Assembly (NCBI RefSeq): GCF_001713395.1
Contig: NZ_CP016452.1
Coordinates: 682,001-746,000 of the forward strand
Direction: 5' to 3'
Length of the DNA stretch: 64,000 bases
Origin: Sinorhizobium sp. RAC02
GTDB lineage: Bacteria > Pseudomonadota > Alphaproteobacteria > Rhizobiales > Rhizobiaceae
Part shown: positions 1-9,892 of the stretch, piece by piece
How the letters are laid out: each line of letters starts with the position of its first letter
How positions within the stretch are numbered: the stretch's first letter is position 1
Made by a program: the position numbers and the translations under genes
Notes under the pieces: model-generated
Told to the model about the DNA's origin: nothing
What the model saw: only the letters and a program-made list of their open reading frames with translations
Database searches by the model: none

Positions 1-150
1 GCCGAAGCCATCCTTCGCAAGTCGAACTGGGTGGATCCCGAGCAGCGGCGCGCGGCCTATGCCGAGGGCGGTTGGACGCGCTTCGATGACACGCAGAAGC
101 CTTATGGTACGGCCGAAATCGAGCAGGAACGTCTGCGCTACAGACGTTAA
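1..150 (+). CDS. C-terminal end of an unidentified protein (partial)
   Basis: An open frame enters from the left edge and reads 49 codons to a TAA at 148-150. The tail is charged and aromatic (includes WVDPEQRRAAYAEGGW and ends RLRYRR). I do not recognise the family from so short a piece. A clear intrinsic terminator follows 14 bases later, which supports this being a real gene end. Confidence 0.6.
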   Translation, partial: AEAILRKSNWVDPEQRRAAYAEGGWTRFDDTQKPYGTAEIEQERLRYRR

Positions 151-163
151 AGCGTTCAAGTAA

Positions 164-188
164 GAGGCCGGCAATTGCCGGCCTTTTT
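164..188 (+). terminator. Rho-independent terminator
   Basis: Perfect 18-base palindrome GGCCGGCAATTGCCGGCC at 166-183 followed by five T (184-188). It ends the rightward gene at 1-150. The A/G before the stem also gives a weaker reverse-direction signal, so it may serve the leftward kinase gene ending at 264 as well. Confidence 0.85.
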
Positions 189-263
189 CAGTTGTAGTCG
201 TAAAGCCGTCGGCCTACCGCGTCGCCCCGCTCTACTCAATAGCATTGCGAGAGCCGGAAAGGT

Positions 264-2318
264 TTACGGACCGGTGTTGAGCATCTCGCTTACCTTTTTT
301 GCGAGCGAGTCGATTGCAAATGGCTTGGTGATCATCTCCATGCCTGGTGCGAGGAAATCAGCGCGCGATGCCGCGGTCGCTGCGTAGCCGGTGATAAAGA
401 GAATTTTCAGCGAGGGACGGCTCGCGATCGCGATTTCCGCCAATTGCCTGCCGTTTAGGCCGGGCAGTCCTACGTCAAAGACCAGGAGGTCAAGGCGTCC
501 CTTGCCGTCGATGACGGGCATCGCCTCTGCGCCGTCGACAGCTTCGATTACGCGATATCCAAGTTCCTTCAGGAGATCGACGACCAGCATGCGAACCGAA
601 TCGTCATCCTCAACGACCAGTACCGTTTGCCCTTCGCCGCGGGGCGGGGCGGCCCCTTCTTCCATCATGCCCTCGCCCGACAATCTCTCATCGAGGCTTC
701 GCGGCAGGTAGAGCTTGATTGTCGTTCCCAGACCGACACGGCTGTAGATATGGACATGTCCACCTGATTGCTGGGCGAACCCGTAAATCATCGAGAGGCC
801 GAGGCCGGTTCCCTGACCGATGGGCTTGGTGGTGAAAAACGGGTCGAACGCCTTCTCGATTGTTGCTTCCGACATGCCGATCCCGGTGTCGCTGACGGCG
901 AGCACGACATAGCTCCCCGGCTTCAACGTTTCCCCTTGGGCCAGATCGGATGCTGAGAGGACGACGTTACTTGCCTCGACGGTAAGTTTGCCGCCTTGCG
1001 GCATTGCGTCACGCGCGTTGATAACAAGGTTAAGAACGGCACTTTCCAGCTGATTATGATCTGTGAAGGCCTTCCAGATATCTGGCGCAAGATTGATGAG
1101 CAGTTCAACCTGCTCACCCAGGGTGCGGCGAAAAAGATCCTCCATCGAGGCTACGAGACCATTGACGTCGACCGGTTGGCGGTCAAGCGGTTGCCGGCGG
1201 GAGAAGGCCAGCAGACGATGGGTCAGGGCCGCCGCGCGTTCGGCGGAGGACGTCGCCGCATTGATGAATTTATCCAATTCGTCCAGACGGTTTGCTGCAA
1301 TGCGCCTCTTGATGAGCGACAACGCGCCGATCACGCCGGTGAGCATATTGTTGAAGTCGTGCGCGATGCCGCCGGTAAGCTGCCCGACAGCCTCCATCTT
1401 TTGCGCCTGGCGCAACTGCGCTTCGGTTTGCTCTAGAATGGCCTTTTGTTCCTTCTCCACCGTGATGTCGCGACCGTAGGCAAAGATTCGGTCGTCCTCT
1501 CGCGACGTTCTCCAGGAGATGGTACGCGGCGTTCCGTCGATATGGGAGACGCGGATTTCGAGATCATTGTAGACATTCTCGGCCGCTTTGCGCATTTCCG
1601 CGCGGACGAGATCAACGTCCTCCGGCCACACAAAATCGACGATCGGCCGACCGACGACATCGTCCGGATCGTGGCCAAGTATCTCCGCCCACGCCGGGCT
1701 GACGTCCCGAAACACGCCGGCGGTGTCGAGCACGACAAGGAGGTCACGCGAATTGTTCCAGACGCGATTTCGCTCTCGCATGCTCTCTTGCGCGAGCTTG
1801 GCGAGGGCGTCGTTGGCCGCGTGCAGGCTTTCCTGGGTCCGCTTGGCATCCGTGACATCGAAGATCACCCCAACATAACGTCGACCGCTACTCTTGATGT
1901 CATCGACATATTCACCGCGGCGTGCAAGCCAGCGCTCGGCGCCGTCGTCGGCGCGTGTGACGCGAAATTCGATATGCCGATCATTCTGGAGGGCATCCGG
2001 ATCGCTGAGGTCAATCACCCGCTCGTCGTCCGGGTGAATGAGATCATTCAGCGTTCCGATGGGGAGGACGCGCGTCGGGTGCAGCCCGAATAGCCGGCAG
2101 AACTGCTCCGAAACACTGTTCGTCAGACCCGCGCGAACTGCATGAAGCTCCTCGGAGACTGTCCGTCCTGCCTTCGTCTGGGCCTGAGCCTTCTCCGCTG
2201 CGGCGGCAATTCGTGCAGCAATCCGAGAAACACCGCCGACGATCGTTGCCGCATGCTGGCTGACGTCGCGCGAACTGCGTTCGGCAATTTCGGCAAGTGC
2301 GCGCACCTCGTCCGCCAC
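264..2318 (-). CDS. Hybrid sensor histidine kinase (MCP-hairpin remnant, PAS-PAS-HisKA-HATPase-REC)
   Basis: Soluble signalling kinase with its own receiver domain. The first 60 residues are the second half of a methyl-accepting-chemotaxis hairpin ([15 protein letters not shown]), then two PAS domains (about 70-165 and 190-285), a HisKA dimerisation helix with phospho-His in GGIAHDFNN (about 320), an HATPase with the N box [11 protein letters not shown] and G boxes, and a C-terminal receiver with acidic pocket VVEDDD and phospho-Asp in VFDVGLPG. The GTG at 2318 lies inside the MCP hairpin, so it is not the ancestral start: the same frame stays open upstream to about 2550 and joins, across a one-base frameshift, the fragment that begins at 2920. 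No membrane segment is seen, so the ancestral protein was probably cytoplasmic. The kinase part is complete. Confidence 0.8.
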   Translation of the reverse strand: MADEVRALAEIAERSSRDVSQHAATIVGGVSRIAARIAAAAEKAQAQTKAGRTVSEELHAVRAGLTNSVSEQFCRLFGLHPTRVLPIGTLNDLIHPDDERVIDLSDPDALQNDRHIEFRVTRADDGAERWLARRGEYVDDIKSSGRRYVGVIFDVTDAKRTQESLHAANDALAKLAQESMRERNRVWNNSRDLLVVLDTAGVFRDVSPAWAEILGHDPDDVVGRPIVDFVWPEDVDLVRAEMRKAAENVYNDLEIRVSHIDGTPRTISWRTSREDDRIFAYGRDITVEKEQKAILEQTEAQLRQAQKMEAVGQLTGGIAHDFNNMLTGVIGALSLIKRRIAANRLDELDKFINAATSSAERAAALTHRLLAFSRRQPLDRQPVDVNGLVASMEDLFRRTLGEQVELLINLAPDIWKAFTDHNQLESAVLNLVINARDAMPQGGKLTVEASNVVLSASDLAQGETLKPGSYVVLAVSDTGIGMSEATIEKAFDPFFTTKPIGQGTGLGLSMIYGFAQQSGGHVHIYSRVGLGTTIKLYLPRSLDERLSGEGMMEEGAAPPRGEGQTVLVVEDDDSVRMLVVDLLKELGYRVIEAVDGAEAMPVIDGKGRLDLLVFDVGLPGLNGRQLAEIAIASRPSLKILFITGYAATAASRADFLAPGMEMITKPFAIDSLAKKVSEMLNTGP

Positions 2319-2920
2319 GACGGCAAAGCCGCGACCATTCTCACCGGCGCGGGCCGCCTCTATAGCCGCATTGAGAGCGAGCAGGTTCGTCCGGTCCGAG
2401 ATGTCGGCGACGGCGCCGGTCGTCGTACCAATGTTTTCCGCCTGGGATTGAAGCTTGGCGATGACCGCGACAGATGCGGTCTGCCGCGCGGCATTTGCTT
2501 CGATCGCCGAGATTGACGACTCGATCTGCGCGGCGGATTCGAAACTGACGTTTGAAGCTTCTCCGTGCGACCTCGCGCGGCTTCGGCTTCGGAGCGGGCT
2601 TCGGAAAACCGTTCGGAGAGGTGGGTCGTTGCGGAGAGGGATTCATGGGCTGCGCCTGCGGCCTCTTCGGCGCCGCTTGCGATCTGCTCTAGTGCGCGCC
2701 GAAGTTCTTCTGCTGCCGATGCGGCCTCGGCGACCCCGGTCGCGAGTTCCTCTGTCGCTGCGCCGATACGCTCTGCCGCCTTCTGCCGGCGGAGGCGAGT
2801 GCGGTCCTGTGACCGGCGTGTGGTTGCGGCCTTGCCGACATTTAGAGCCGGAGGCTCGCCCTGAGTGGCTTTGGCCGACGTAGCCTTTGCGCCCAGTTGA
2901 GATGTCTTTACGAGTGCCAT
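2319..2920 (-). pseudogene. N-terminal MCP-like part of the hybrid kinase, separated by a frameshift
   Basis: Starts at ATG 2920 (MALVKTSQ). It encodes an Ala/Glu-rich MCP signalling coiled coil (AATEELATGVAEAASAAEEL). Around 2545-2560 the coding signal moves by one base into another frame, which carries the rest of the hairpin ([18 protein letters not shown]) straight into the kinase frame. Restoring one base gives a protein of about 885 residues: MCP-like coiled coil, two PAS, kinase core, receiver. A sequencing error or a genuine single-base deletion would look the same here. MCP-like domains fused to PAS/kinase modules are known in alphaproteobacteria. Confidence 0.7.
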
Positions 2921-3046
2921 GGACAATCCAATATCTCAGAAAGCCTGAGGGCAAGCATGCAAGGAAAGAGACGCTGCACACTTCGAGGCGGCTTATTAAT
3001 CGTATTTTTATGGCGTAAAGGTCGAACCAACGCAATCAGTACCAGC

Positions 3047-3415
3047 CTATTGCGTCAGATGCCCTCGGATATGGTTTATGACGCGGCCGATTTCATAGGG
3101 TTTGGAGAAAAAGGGAAACTGGTCCGGCAGGTCATTGAGCGCGACCCTCAGGTAACCCGAGGTCAGCAAAATCATGACATCGGGGCGCAGCTCACGGACC
3201 GCTTTCGCCAACGCCAATCCGTCCATCGAGCCGGGCATATCAATATCCGTAAAAAGCGTGTCTATCTCAGGATGGGCCTCCAAAAGTGCCAACGCCTCCA
3301 CCGCGTTGCTTGCTTCGAACACATGAAAATCCGCGTCCCTCATATCTTCCACGACGCTCATCCGAATGAGGAATTCGTCTTCAGCGATCAAAACGTAAGG
3401 GGATTCACTTGTCAT
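3047..3415 (-). CDS. Single-domain response regulator
   Basis: A 122-residue stand-alone receiver (CheY-like) protein with no output domain. Acidic residues are in LIAEDEF (residues 12-14), the phosphorylated Asp is D57 in FTDIDMPG, the switch Thr/Ser is in LLTSGY and the conserved Lys is in FSKPYE. The ATG at 3415 was chosen because the receiver fold begins right there; the frame extends upstream without domain content. It lies upstream of, and reads in the same direction as, the hybrid kinase and could relay phosphate from it (inference). Confidence 0.85.
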   Translation of the reverse strand: MTSESPYVLIAEDEFLIRMSVVEDMRDADFHVFEASNAVEALALLEAHPEIDTLFTDIDMPGSMDGLALAKAVRELRPDVMILLTSGYLRVALNDLPDQFPFFSKPYEIGRVINHIRGHLTQ

Positions 3416-3479
3416 TGGCACGTCTTCAGGTGCGAGGGGGAAGCGAGCGTTGACGCCACGTCTATGGCTACGCAATCTT

Positions 3480-3716
3480 CTATTGGATGTTGAGGACCGA
3501 TCGGAACACAACTGTTTCTACACGTACGCCTGTCTCATCGGTGATTTCGAATCGCTGCCCATCGAGCACGTCGCCAGCCATCAACTTTTCCGCGATGATC
3601 TCGCGCGCAGCGAGGCAGGCATCGCGTCGAGCCAGATCGAGACTGTCGAACTCCGCCCCAACGGTATCCAACTCGTAGCTCTCTCCGTCGCGAATGTGGA
3701 AGTAGAATCTTGGCAT
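3480..3716 (-). CDS. DUF6894 family small protein
   Basis: A 78-residue protein with the MPRFYFHIRDG start and the layout (aromatic first strand, acidic turn, helix with LARRDACLAAREI) of the DUF6894 family, common in multiple copies in Rhizobiales. The function is unknown. It lies 64 bases upstream of the response-regulator gene on the same strand, so the two may be co-transcribed. Confidence 0.75.
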   Translation of the reverse strand: MPRFYFHIRDGESYELDTVGAEFDSLDLARRDACLAAREIIAEKLMAGDVLDGQRFEITDETGVRVETVVFRSVLNIQ

Positions 3717-3933
3717 GGTCTTATCCAGTTCCCTGCCGAACGATAGCAGACTGCGTTTGTTCCATTGCCGCTCAAGTCTTTACCGCCGCCGGGCAGTGTC
3801 ACTACGTCCAGTGGAACGGCATGCTGCCGACGACCGAAGGGAGAATCCTTGGACCGCAGCAGGCGATTTTGAAATAGGAACCCAACGACGGCGCGCATCG
3901 TTGTAGTGAGTTGCTTTCTGACGGGATCCAGCT

Positions 3934-4626
3934 ATGGCGCACGAAAAACCGGGAGTTCCTCCCCCGTCATCGACCGTGAACCACATCAAGTGGCCCAAGA
4001 TCGTGTCGAAACAGGAGTGGCAAGAAGCGCGAAGCGGCCTACTTGCGAAAGAAAAGGCCCTCATGAAGGAAAACGACGCGCTGGCAGCTGAAAGACGCCG
4101 TCTTCCTATGGTGGAAGTGGCGACGGATTACAGGTTTCTGACCGCGCGCGGCGAAACCGATCTTCTTGGCCTTTTCGCGGGGCGCCGCCAACTCATCATC
4201 TATCGCTTCTTTTTTGCTCCTGACGTGGAAAACTGGCCGGACGGCGCATGCTCGGGATGCTCCATGTTCGCCGACAGTGTCACGCACCACGAGCATCTGG
4301 CAGCCCGAGACATTACGTTTACGGTCGCGTCGACCGCACCGCAGGACAGAATCGCCGCCTACAAGAAGCGGATGGGCTGGTCGACGCCGTGGGTGACGCT
4401 GCCGGACAATCGATTTTCTCAGGATTTCGATGTCGAGGACATGTTCGGCATCAATGTCTTCGTCCGTGACGGTGATCGAGCGTATCGCACCTATTTCATG
4501 AACGGTCGCGGTGTGGAGGCAGTAGGCCCGGTCTTCACGCTTCTTGATCTAACGCCCCTAGGCAGGCAGGAAACCTGGCAGGATGCACCTGTCGGTCGAC
4601 CCCACGGAGAGCCCTACAAATGGTGA
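3934..4626 (+). CDS. DUF899 (thioredoxin-like fold) family protein
   Basis: A 230-residue protein that matches the DUF899 family by its order of motifs: VSKQEWQEARSGLLAKEKAL near the start, the ERRRLPMVEV strand, LIIYRFFFAP, a CSGCSMFAD Cys pair near residue 109, then SRAP-unrelated strand/helix pairs ending PHGEPYKW. The family is predicted to have a thioredoxin/AhpC-like fold; the substrate is unknown. The CxxC points to thiol chemistry (inference). The ATG at 3934 gives the usual family length. Confidence 0.8.
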   Translation: MAHEKPGVPPPSSTVNHIKWPKIVSKQEWQEARSGLLAKEKALMKENDALAAERRRLPMVEVATDYRFLTARGETDLLGLFAGRRQLIIYRFFFAPDVENWPDGACSGCSMFADSVTHHEHLAARDITFTVASTAPQDRIAAYKKRMGWSTPWVTLPDNRFSQDFDVEDMFGINVFVRDGDRAYRTYFMNGRGVEAVGPVFTLLDLTPLGRQETWQDAPVGRPHGEPYKW

Positions 4627-4752
4627 CGCTTGCACGACCACTACGGCACCGCAGGCAAGGCCTGAAATCTCAAGCAAAATTGCCCGCGCTTCATCTGGGT
4701 CGATACGCTTCGTCCCATCGTAGTGGCATGCAAATTCGAATCCTTGGCGAGA

Positions 4753-5129
4753 TCATTGTGGTAAACGTGCTTTTCCGACCATCCTTTGGCGTCGGTCGAG
4801 CGCTGCAGTAAGCGCTGATATGATGTCCTCCTCGCGAAAGGGCTTCCTTATGACCGCGCGAGCCCCATCAAAGCCGTTTTGAAGTGTGCCCGGATCCCCA
4901 GTGACGAAAATAACCTCTATCCCGAAGCGGTCGACAAGGCGGCGCGCCAGCAATTGCCCGTTGTTCCCGTCGGAAAGTCCGACATCCACGAATGCGACGT
5001 CCGCTCGCGGCGCATGGGCAAGAGCCTGCTCGACCGTTGCAGCTGGACCCAGCCGTTCGTGGCCTTGTTCTTCGACAATGGTTTCCAGATGAGAAGCGAT
5101 CAATCGTCAACGTCTGTCAGTTTTTTCAT
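4753..5129 (-). pseudogene. Response-regulator receiver with damaged N-terminus
   Basis: Residues after ASHLETIVEEQG form a receiver domain: phospho-Asp region VAFVDVGLSDG, switch region VIFVTGDP and Lys in IRKPFRE. The first strand and acidic pocket (normally VLIVEDEP) are missing. An ATG at 5129 opens MKKLTDVDD and stops at TGA 5100-5102. The receiver frame resumes one base back, at TTG 5103. A short deletion that took out the acidic pocket and shifted frame explains this. If translation starts at TTG 5103 the product (116 residues) would lack the Mg2+-binding acids and probably could not be phosphorylated normally. Confidence 0.65.
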
Positions 5130-5308
5130 GGTGCCACGGTACGGCGCCCGCTTCAGCAGTCCGTCATTCGGCCAATGCTACCCGCCCGCGTGTACGCAAT
5201 CGGCGACGCGCAGGCGATGGGAACAACTGTCGTGCAGCGGGGTTCTCAACGCACAGCGCCCATATTCCTGGTTGCTGGGCTTTGAATCTGGCGATGGAGA
5301 TATTTAGG

Positions 5309-5680
5309 ATGACCGATATCCGAGCGAAGGGGTTCGACAGCCCAGCGCAGTTGCGCGAGCACCTGGCGGAAATCGAAGAGGCTATTCTGGTCAGCAACCC
5401 CGATGTGAAGGGCGATAACCTCTCCACTGGGCGGCAGCTCGCGGCGCTTAGACGGGAAGTCGCTGACCTCCGCGGCAGATTGGTCGCGATTCGTGGGCAG
5501 GCGGACGGGATTGATACACCACTGTCGCGGGGCGAGCGTCATGCTTGGCTAAGGATTGCTGCAATCATTGCCGTAACCTGTCTTCTTGGCCGGCTCGTCC
5601 AGCGCTTACGTCTCGGTGCTTCTGGCGCTGCCGCCGTCCCGATGATCGCCACGCAGCTGGACCGAAGGATCTGGTATTAG
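5309..5680 (+). CDS. Small membrane-anchored coiled-coil protein
   Basis: A predicted 123-residue protein starting MTDIRAKGFDSPAQL. An acidic/Leu-rich helical segment (residues about 15-60, with LAEIEEAIL and ALRREVADLRGRL) is followed by one hydrophobic segment (AAIIAVTCLLGRLV) near the C-terminus. This resembles small tail-anchored envelope proteins in layout, but I do not recognise a named family. In-frame alternatives are ATG 5294 and TTG 5282. It ends 37 bases before ligD and may share its transcript. Confidence 0.55.
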   Translation: MTDIRAKGFDSPAQLREHLAEIEEAILVSNPDVKGDNLSTGRQLAALRREVADLRGRLVAIRGQADGIDTPLSRGERHAWLRIAAIIAVTCLLGRLVQRLRLGASGAAAVPMIATQLDRRIWY

Positions 5681-5717
5681 GTGAGCGCCTCCGTGAAGCG
5701 AAAGTAACGAGGTAAAC

Positions 5718-8357
5718 ATGGCGAGTGACAAGCTCTCAACCTACAAGAGCAAGCGCAACTTCAAGCAAACGCAGGAACCAAGCGGGTCTGCCGCTGTGCG
5801 ACAAGCAAATCAGCTTCGCTTCATTGTCCAGAAGCACGATGCCACTCGCCTTCACTACGATCTTCGCCTCGAACTCGACGGCGTCTTCAAATCTTGGGCG
5901 GTGACGAAGGGCCCATCGCTCGATCCACATGACAAGCGGCTGGCCGTCGAAGTCGAGGACCACCCCCTGGACTATGGCGACTTCGAAGGCACCATCCCGA
6001 AAGGCCAATATGGCGGTGGTACGGTCATGCTGTGGGATCGCGGCTACTGGGAACCCGAAGGCAACAAGTCCCCGGAAGAAGCTTTGAAAAAGGGTGACCT
6101 CAAGTTCATGCTCCATGGCATGCGCCTGAGTGGCAGCTTCGTTCTGGTGCGGATGCGCAATGATCGCGATGGCGGTAAACGGACCAACTGGCTGCTGATC
6201 AAGCATCACGACGAACACGCCGTCGATGAGAACGGCGCTGCCATCCTGGACGAGAACATGACCTCGGTCGCATCCGGCCGGAAGATGGAACAGATCGCCG
6301 CCGGTAAGGGGCGGTATCCGGTAGCGTTCATGACGGCAAGCGGGGAGGTTGAGGCCGATGCTGTGTGGGACAGCAAGCACGGCCTCGCGGCCGACGAGCG
6401 CAAAAAGAGGGCCCGCAAGGATGTAGCCACATCGACGGCCGCTGACCTGCCCGACTTCATACCGCCGCAACTCTGCCAGACGCTCGAACGCCCTCCGGCC
6501 GGCGACAACTGGCTGCATGAGATCAAGTTCGACGGGTACAGGATTCAGATGCGGGTCGCTGACGGCGGGGTGACGCTGAAAACCCGAAAGGGGTTGGACT
6601 GGACCGCGAAGTATCCTGAGATTGCGGAAGCAGCCGCGGCGCTTCCCGATTGCATCATAGACGGGGAGATTTGCGCGCTCGACGACAACGGCGCCCCGGA
6701 CTTTGCCGCATTGCAGGCAGCGCTGTCGGAGCGCAACACCGGCAATCTCGTCTATTTTGCATTCGACCTCTTGTTCGATGGCGGGGAAGACCTTCGCAGA
6801 AAGCCTTTGGTCGACCGGAAAGCCCGCCTGCAGCAGTTGCTTGTGGACGCGACCAAGGATCCGCATCTGCGTTTCGTCGAGCATTTCGAGACGGGCGGCG
6901 ATGCGGTTCTACGCTCCGCCTGCAAGCTCTCGCTTGAGGGGATCGTCTCGAAACAGGCGGATGCGCCCTATCGATCCGGCCGGACCGATACGTGGGCGAA
7001 ATCGAAATGCCGGGCCGGGCATGAGGTTGTCATCGGCGCCTACGCCAGGACGAACGGAAAGTTCCGCTCCCTCCTCGTCGGCGTGAATCGCGGCGAACAC
7101 TTCGTCTATGTCGGCCGGGTCGGCACGGGCTATGGCGCGAAGAAGGTCGAAACGCTTCTACCAAAACTGAGGGCGCTCGAAACTTCGAAATCGCCCTTCA
7201 CCGGGATCGGCGCACCGAGAAAAGAAAAGGAAGTCTTCTGGCTGCAGCCGGAGCTGGTCGCCGAGATCGAGTTCGCCGGCTGGACGGCCGACGGCCTGGT
7301 TCGCCAGGCTGCCTTCAAGGGCCTTCGGGAAGACAAGGCGGCGGCGGAGGTCGAAGCGGAGAAGCCGGCCTCGCCGGCGAAGACGGAGACTCCCGAGCCC
7401 GCGCCTGAAACCAATGCGAAACCCGCGCGCCGCAAGGGCGCCAAAGCGGAGGTCATGGGCGTTTTCATCTCCAATCCGGACAAGCCGCTTTGGCCGGACG
7501 CTGGTGACAGTAAGCCCGTCACCAAGGAGGATCTGGCCCGTTATCACCAAGCCGTCGGCGCCTGGCTCACCGAACACGTCAAGGGTCGCCCCTGTTCGAT
7601 CATCCGCGCGCCGGATGGGATCGGCGGTGAACAGTTCTTCCAGCGCCACGCCATGCCCGGCACCTCGAACCTGCTGGAATTGGTCAAGGTCTTCGGCGAC
7701 AAGAAACCATACCTGCAAGTCGACCGGATCGAAGGGCTCATCGCCATCGCGCAGATTGGAGGTGTCGAGCTGCACCCGTGGAATTGCGAACCGGGAAAGC
7801 CCGAAGTGCCGGGCCGGCTGGTCTTCGACCTCGATCCCGGGCCGGATGTTCCATTCTCGGCTGTCGTCGCGGCCGCCCGCGAGATGCGCGACCGACTGGA
7901 CGACCTCGGGCTCATCAGTTTCTGCAAGACGACCGGCGGCAATGGGCTGCATGTCGTGACGCCACTTGCGGTCAATTCCCGCAAGCCACTCTCCTGGGCC
8001 GAGGCAAAGGGCTTTGCCCATGACGTCTGCCAGGAGATGGCCCGCGACAACCCAGACGCCTATCTCATCAAGATGACCAAGAGCCTGCGGGAAGGCCGCA
8101 TCTTTCTAGACTATTTGCGCAACGACCGCATGGCGACGGCCGTCGCCCCTCTGTCACCAAGGGCGCGTCCGGGCGCCACCGTGTCGATGCCGCTGACCTG
8201 GACGCAGGTCAAATCCAATCTCGACCCGAAGCGGTTCACAGTGCGGACCGTGCCGGCGCTGCTGGCGAAGACAAGCGCCTGGGAAGATTATTGCGACGGA
8301 CAGCGCCCGCTCGAACAGGCCATCAAGCGGCTCGGCAAGCACAAGGCTGCGGCATGA
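5718..8357 (+). CDS. ligD: DNA ligase D (phosphoesterase-ligase-polymerase), NHEJ
   Basis: An 879-residue three-domain enzyme that trims, fills and seals double-strand breaks with Ku. N-terminal 3'-phosphoesterase (about 25-150) carries [18 protein letters not shown]. The ATP-dependent ligase (about 220-545) has the adenylation motif EIKFDGYR (nucleophilic Lys), DGEI and EGIVSK. An Ala/Pro/Glu-rich linker (550-590) leads to the archaeo-eukaryotic-primase-type polymerase (about 590-870) with the metal-binding DLDPG. Order and length match LigD of Pseudomonas and rhizobia. ATG 5718 follows an AACGAGGTAAAC ribosome site. It reads rightward, convergent with the ku-ku-ligase operon about 0.4 kb away. 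Confidence 0.97.
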   Translation: MASDKLSTYKSKRNFKQTQEPSGSAAVRQANQLRFIVQKHDATRLHYDLRLELDGVFKSWAVTKGPSLDPHDKRLAVEVEDHPLDYGDFEGTIPKGQYGGGTVMLWDRGYWEPEGNKSPEEALKKGDLKFMLHGMRLSGSFVLVRMRNDRDGGKRTNWLLIKHHDEHAVDENGAAILDENMTSVASGRKMEQIAAGKGRYPVAFMTASGEVEADAVWDSKHGLAADERKKRARKDVATSTAADLPDFIPPQLCQTLERPPAGDNWLHEIKFDGYRIQMRVADGGVTLKTRKGLDWTAKYPEIAEAAAALPDCIIDGEICALDDNGAPDFAALQAALSERNTGNLVYFAFDLLFDGGEDLRRKPLVDRKARLQQLLVDATKDPHLRFVEHFETGGDAVLRSACKLSLEGIVSKQADAPYRSGRTDTWAKSKCRAGHEVVIGAYARTNGKFRSLLVGVNRGEHFVYVGRVGTGYGAKKVETLLPKLRALETSKSPFTGIGAPRKEKEVFWLQPELVAEIEFAGWTADGLVRQAAFKGLREDKAAAEVEAEKPASPAKTETPEPAPETNAKPARRKGAKAEVMGVFISNPDKPLWPDAGDSKPVTKEDLARYHQAVGAWLTEHVKGRPCSIIRAPDGIGGEQFFQRHAMPGTSNLLELVKVFGDKKPYLQVDRIEGLIAIAQIGGVELHPWNCEPGKPEVPGRLVFDLDPGPDVPFSAVVAAAREMRDRLDDLGLISFCKTTGGNGLHVVTPLAVNSRKPLSWAEAKGFAHDVCQEMARDNPDAYLIKMTKSLREGRIFLDYLRNDRMATAVAPLSPRARPGATVSMPLTWTQVKSNLDPKRFTVRTVPALLAKTSAWEDYCDGQRPLEQAIKRLGKHKAAA

Positions 8358-8394
8358 TCGTTGAACGGCGGGGCGCCAAGACCACATAGGAAGC

Positions 8395-8772
8395 ATGAAA
8401 AATCACAATGTCCCCATCGAGCACCTGATCCGCCTTCGGCGCATTCGCGGCCTGGCGCGGTTGATGGACACGGCGCTCCGCGTTCCCGGCACGCGCATAT
8501 CGCTGGGCGCAGACTCGGTTCTTGGCGTGATCCCTGGCGTCGGCGATTTCGCAGCGGCGGCCATCAGCCTCGTCATCGTCAACGAGGCGCGCCGTCTCGG
8601 CGTGCCGAATGACAAGCTGGTGAAGATGCTCGTCAATGTCGGCTTCGACACGGTCGCAGGAAGCGTGCCGGTGCTCGGTGATGTCTTCGATGTCTATTTC
8701 AAATCCAATCGCCGCAATCTGCAGCTGGTGCTGGACCACTTCGGCCTCGATCACGCAGATCTCGATCGATAG
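8395..8772 (+). CDS. DUF4112 family membrane protein
   Basis: A 125-residue protein with the DUF4112 pattern: a short basic N-terminus (LIRLRRIRGLARLMD), then two hydrophobic hairpins rich in Gly/Pro (DSVLGVIPGVGDFAAAAISL and AGSVPVLGDVFDVYFK). The function is unknown. It follows ligD by 37 bases on the same strand and probably sits on the same message. Its 3' end nearly touches the convergent ligase gene ending at 8779. Confidence 0.85.
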   Translation: MKNHNVPIEHLIRLRRIRGLARLMDTALRVPGTRISLGADSVLGVIPGVGDFAAAAISLVIVNEARRLGVPNDKLVKMLVNVGFDTVAGSVPVLGDVFDVYFKSNRRNLQLVLDHFGLDHADLDR

Positions 8773-8778
8773 GGACGA

Positions 8779-9837
8779 TCACTTGCCGCCGACCAAGGTA
8801 TCCATGTCGAAGACGGCGGCATTGTCCTGTCGTTCGCGCAGGCCCTTATAGGAGGCGTGGCGCAGATTTCCGTCGTCGGTCCAGCCGCGGAACTCCATCT
8901 CGGCGATGAGCGTCGGCAGCGCGAAGACGTAGTTCTTCCCCTTGACCGGCACGACCGGTTTCTTCGACTTCAGCTTGTCCAATGTCTTGCGCAGGTATCC
9001 GGCATCCTTCGCCTTGAACCCGGTTCCGACAGAGCCGACCGACACCCAGCTATCGCCGCGCCGGGCGGCAAGCAGAAGGCTACCGATCCCGCCACGCGCA
9101 GCAGCGGACTGCTCGTAGCCGACGATCATGAAGCTCTCACTCTGGACGCATTTGATCTTGACCCAGTCGCCTGTTCGTCCCGACCGGTACGGCCGCTCGC
9201 GGTGCTTGGCGACAATGCCTTCGAGGCCCATCGAACAGGCATTTGCCAGAAGCTCGACGCCATCGCCGTGGGCTTCTTCCGAGAGCTGCACGGCGCCGAT
9301 CGCGCCGTCGAGAAAGTCGGAAAGGAGATGCCGGCGAACCGAAAGCTCCGTGTTCGTCAGATCGTGACCATTGAAATAGAGGAGATCGAATGCGAAGAAG
9401 ACCGCCTCCGTCGAGGCGCGCTTGCCGCCGCGCCCGCCCAGCGAGCGTTGCAGCGCCCCGAAATCCGCGTGGCCCTCCTTGTTGAGAACCACGGCCTCGC
9501 CGTCGAGGATGGCGGTCCCGACGCCGAGCTTCTTCGCAGCTTCCGCGATCCCGGGAAAGCGATGGGTCCAGTCATGGCCGCTGCGGGTGATGATCCGCAC
9601 GCCCTTCGGCTCGATGTGGATGGCGAGGCGATAGCCGTCCCATTTGATCTCAAAGAGCCATTCCGGTCCTTCCGGCGCGGTCGGCCGGAGAAGCGCCAGG
9701 CACGGCTCGACGCGTTCGGGCATCGGATCGAAGGGCAGGCTTGGCTGCTCGGGGTCGCGTCGGCGGACCGGCCGCGACCGCAGCGCAGTGCCGGATTCAT
9801 CGAGCAAGGGTACGGCCGATCGGCGCTTCACTTTCAT
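8779..9837 (-). CDS. Stand-alone ATP-dependent DNA ligase (LigD-type ligase domain)
   Basis: A 352-residue ligase-only homologue of the central LigD domain: adenylation motif EIKWDGYR (about residue 70), DGEAVV, FDLLYFNG, GLEGIVAKHRERPYRSGR and the OB-fold part with VGSVGTGF and MEFRGWT. Phosphoesterase and polymerase domains are absent. It is the third gene of the leftward operon ku-ku-ligase, 55 bases after the second ku, so it probably serves the same NHEJ pathway. Rhizobia often carry several LigD-like paralogues; which Ku pairs with which ligase cannot be read from sequence. Confidence 0.93.
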   Translation of the reverse strand: MKVKRRSAVPLLDESGTALRSRPVRRRDPEQPSLPFDPMPERVEPCLALLRPTAPEGPEWLFEIKWDGYRLAIHIEPKGVRIITRSGHDWTHRFPGIAEAAKKLGVGTAILDGEAVVLNKEGHADFGALQRSLGGRGGKRASTEAVFFAFDLLYFNGHDLTNTELSVRRHLLSDFLDGAIGAVQLSEEAHGDGVELLANACSMGLEGIVAKHRERPYRSGRTGDWVKIKCVQSESFMIVGYEQSAAARGGIGSLLLAARRGDSWVSVGSVGTGFKAKDAGYLRKTLDKLKSKKPVVPVKGKNYVFALPTLIAEMEFRGWTDDGNLRHASYKGLRERQDNAAVFDMDTLVGGK

Positions 9838-9892
9838 GGAGATCCATCATGCATGCGAGAGAATACGAACATAAGTGCCCTGCGTGACGATT

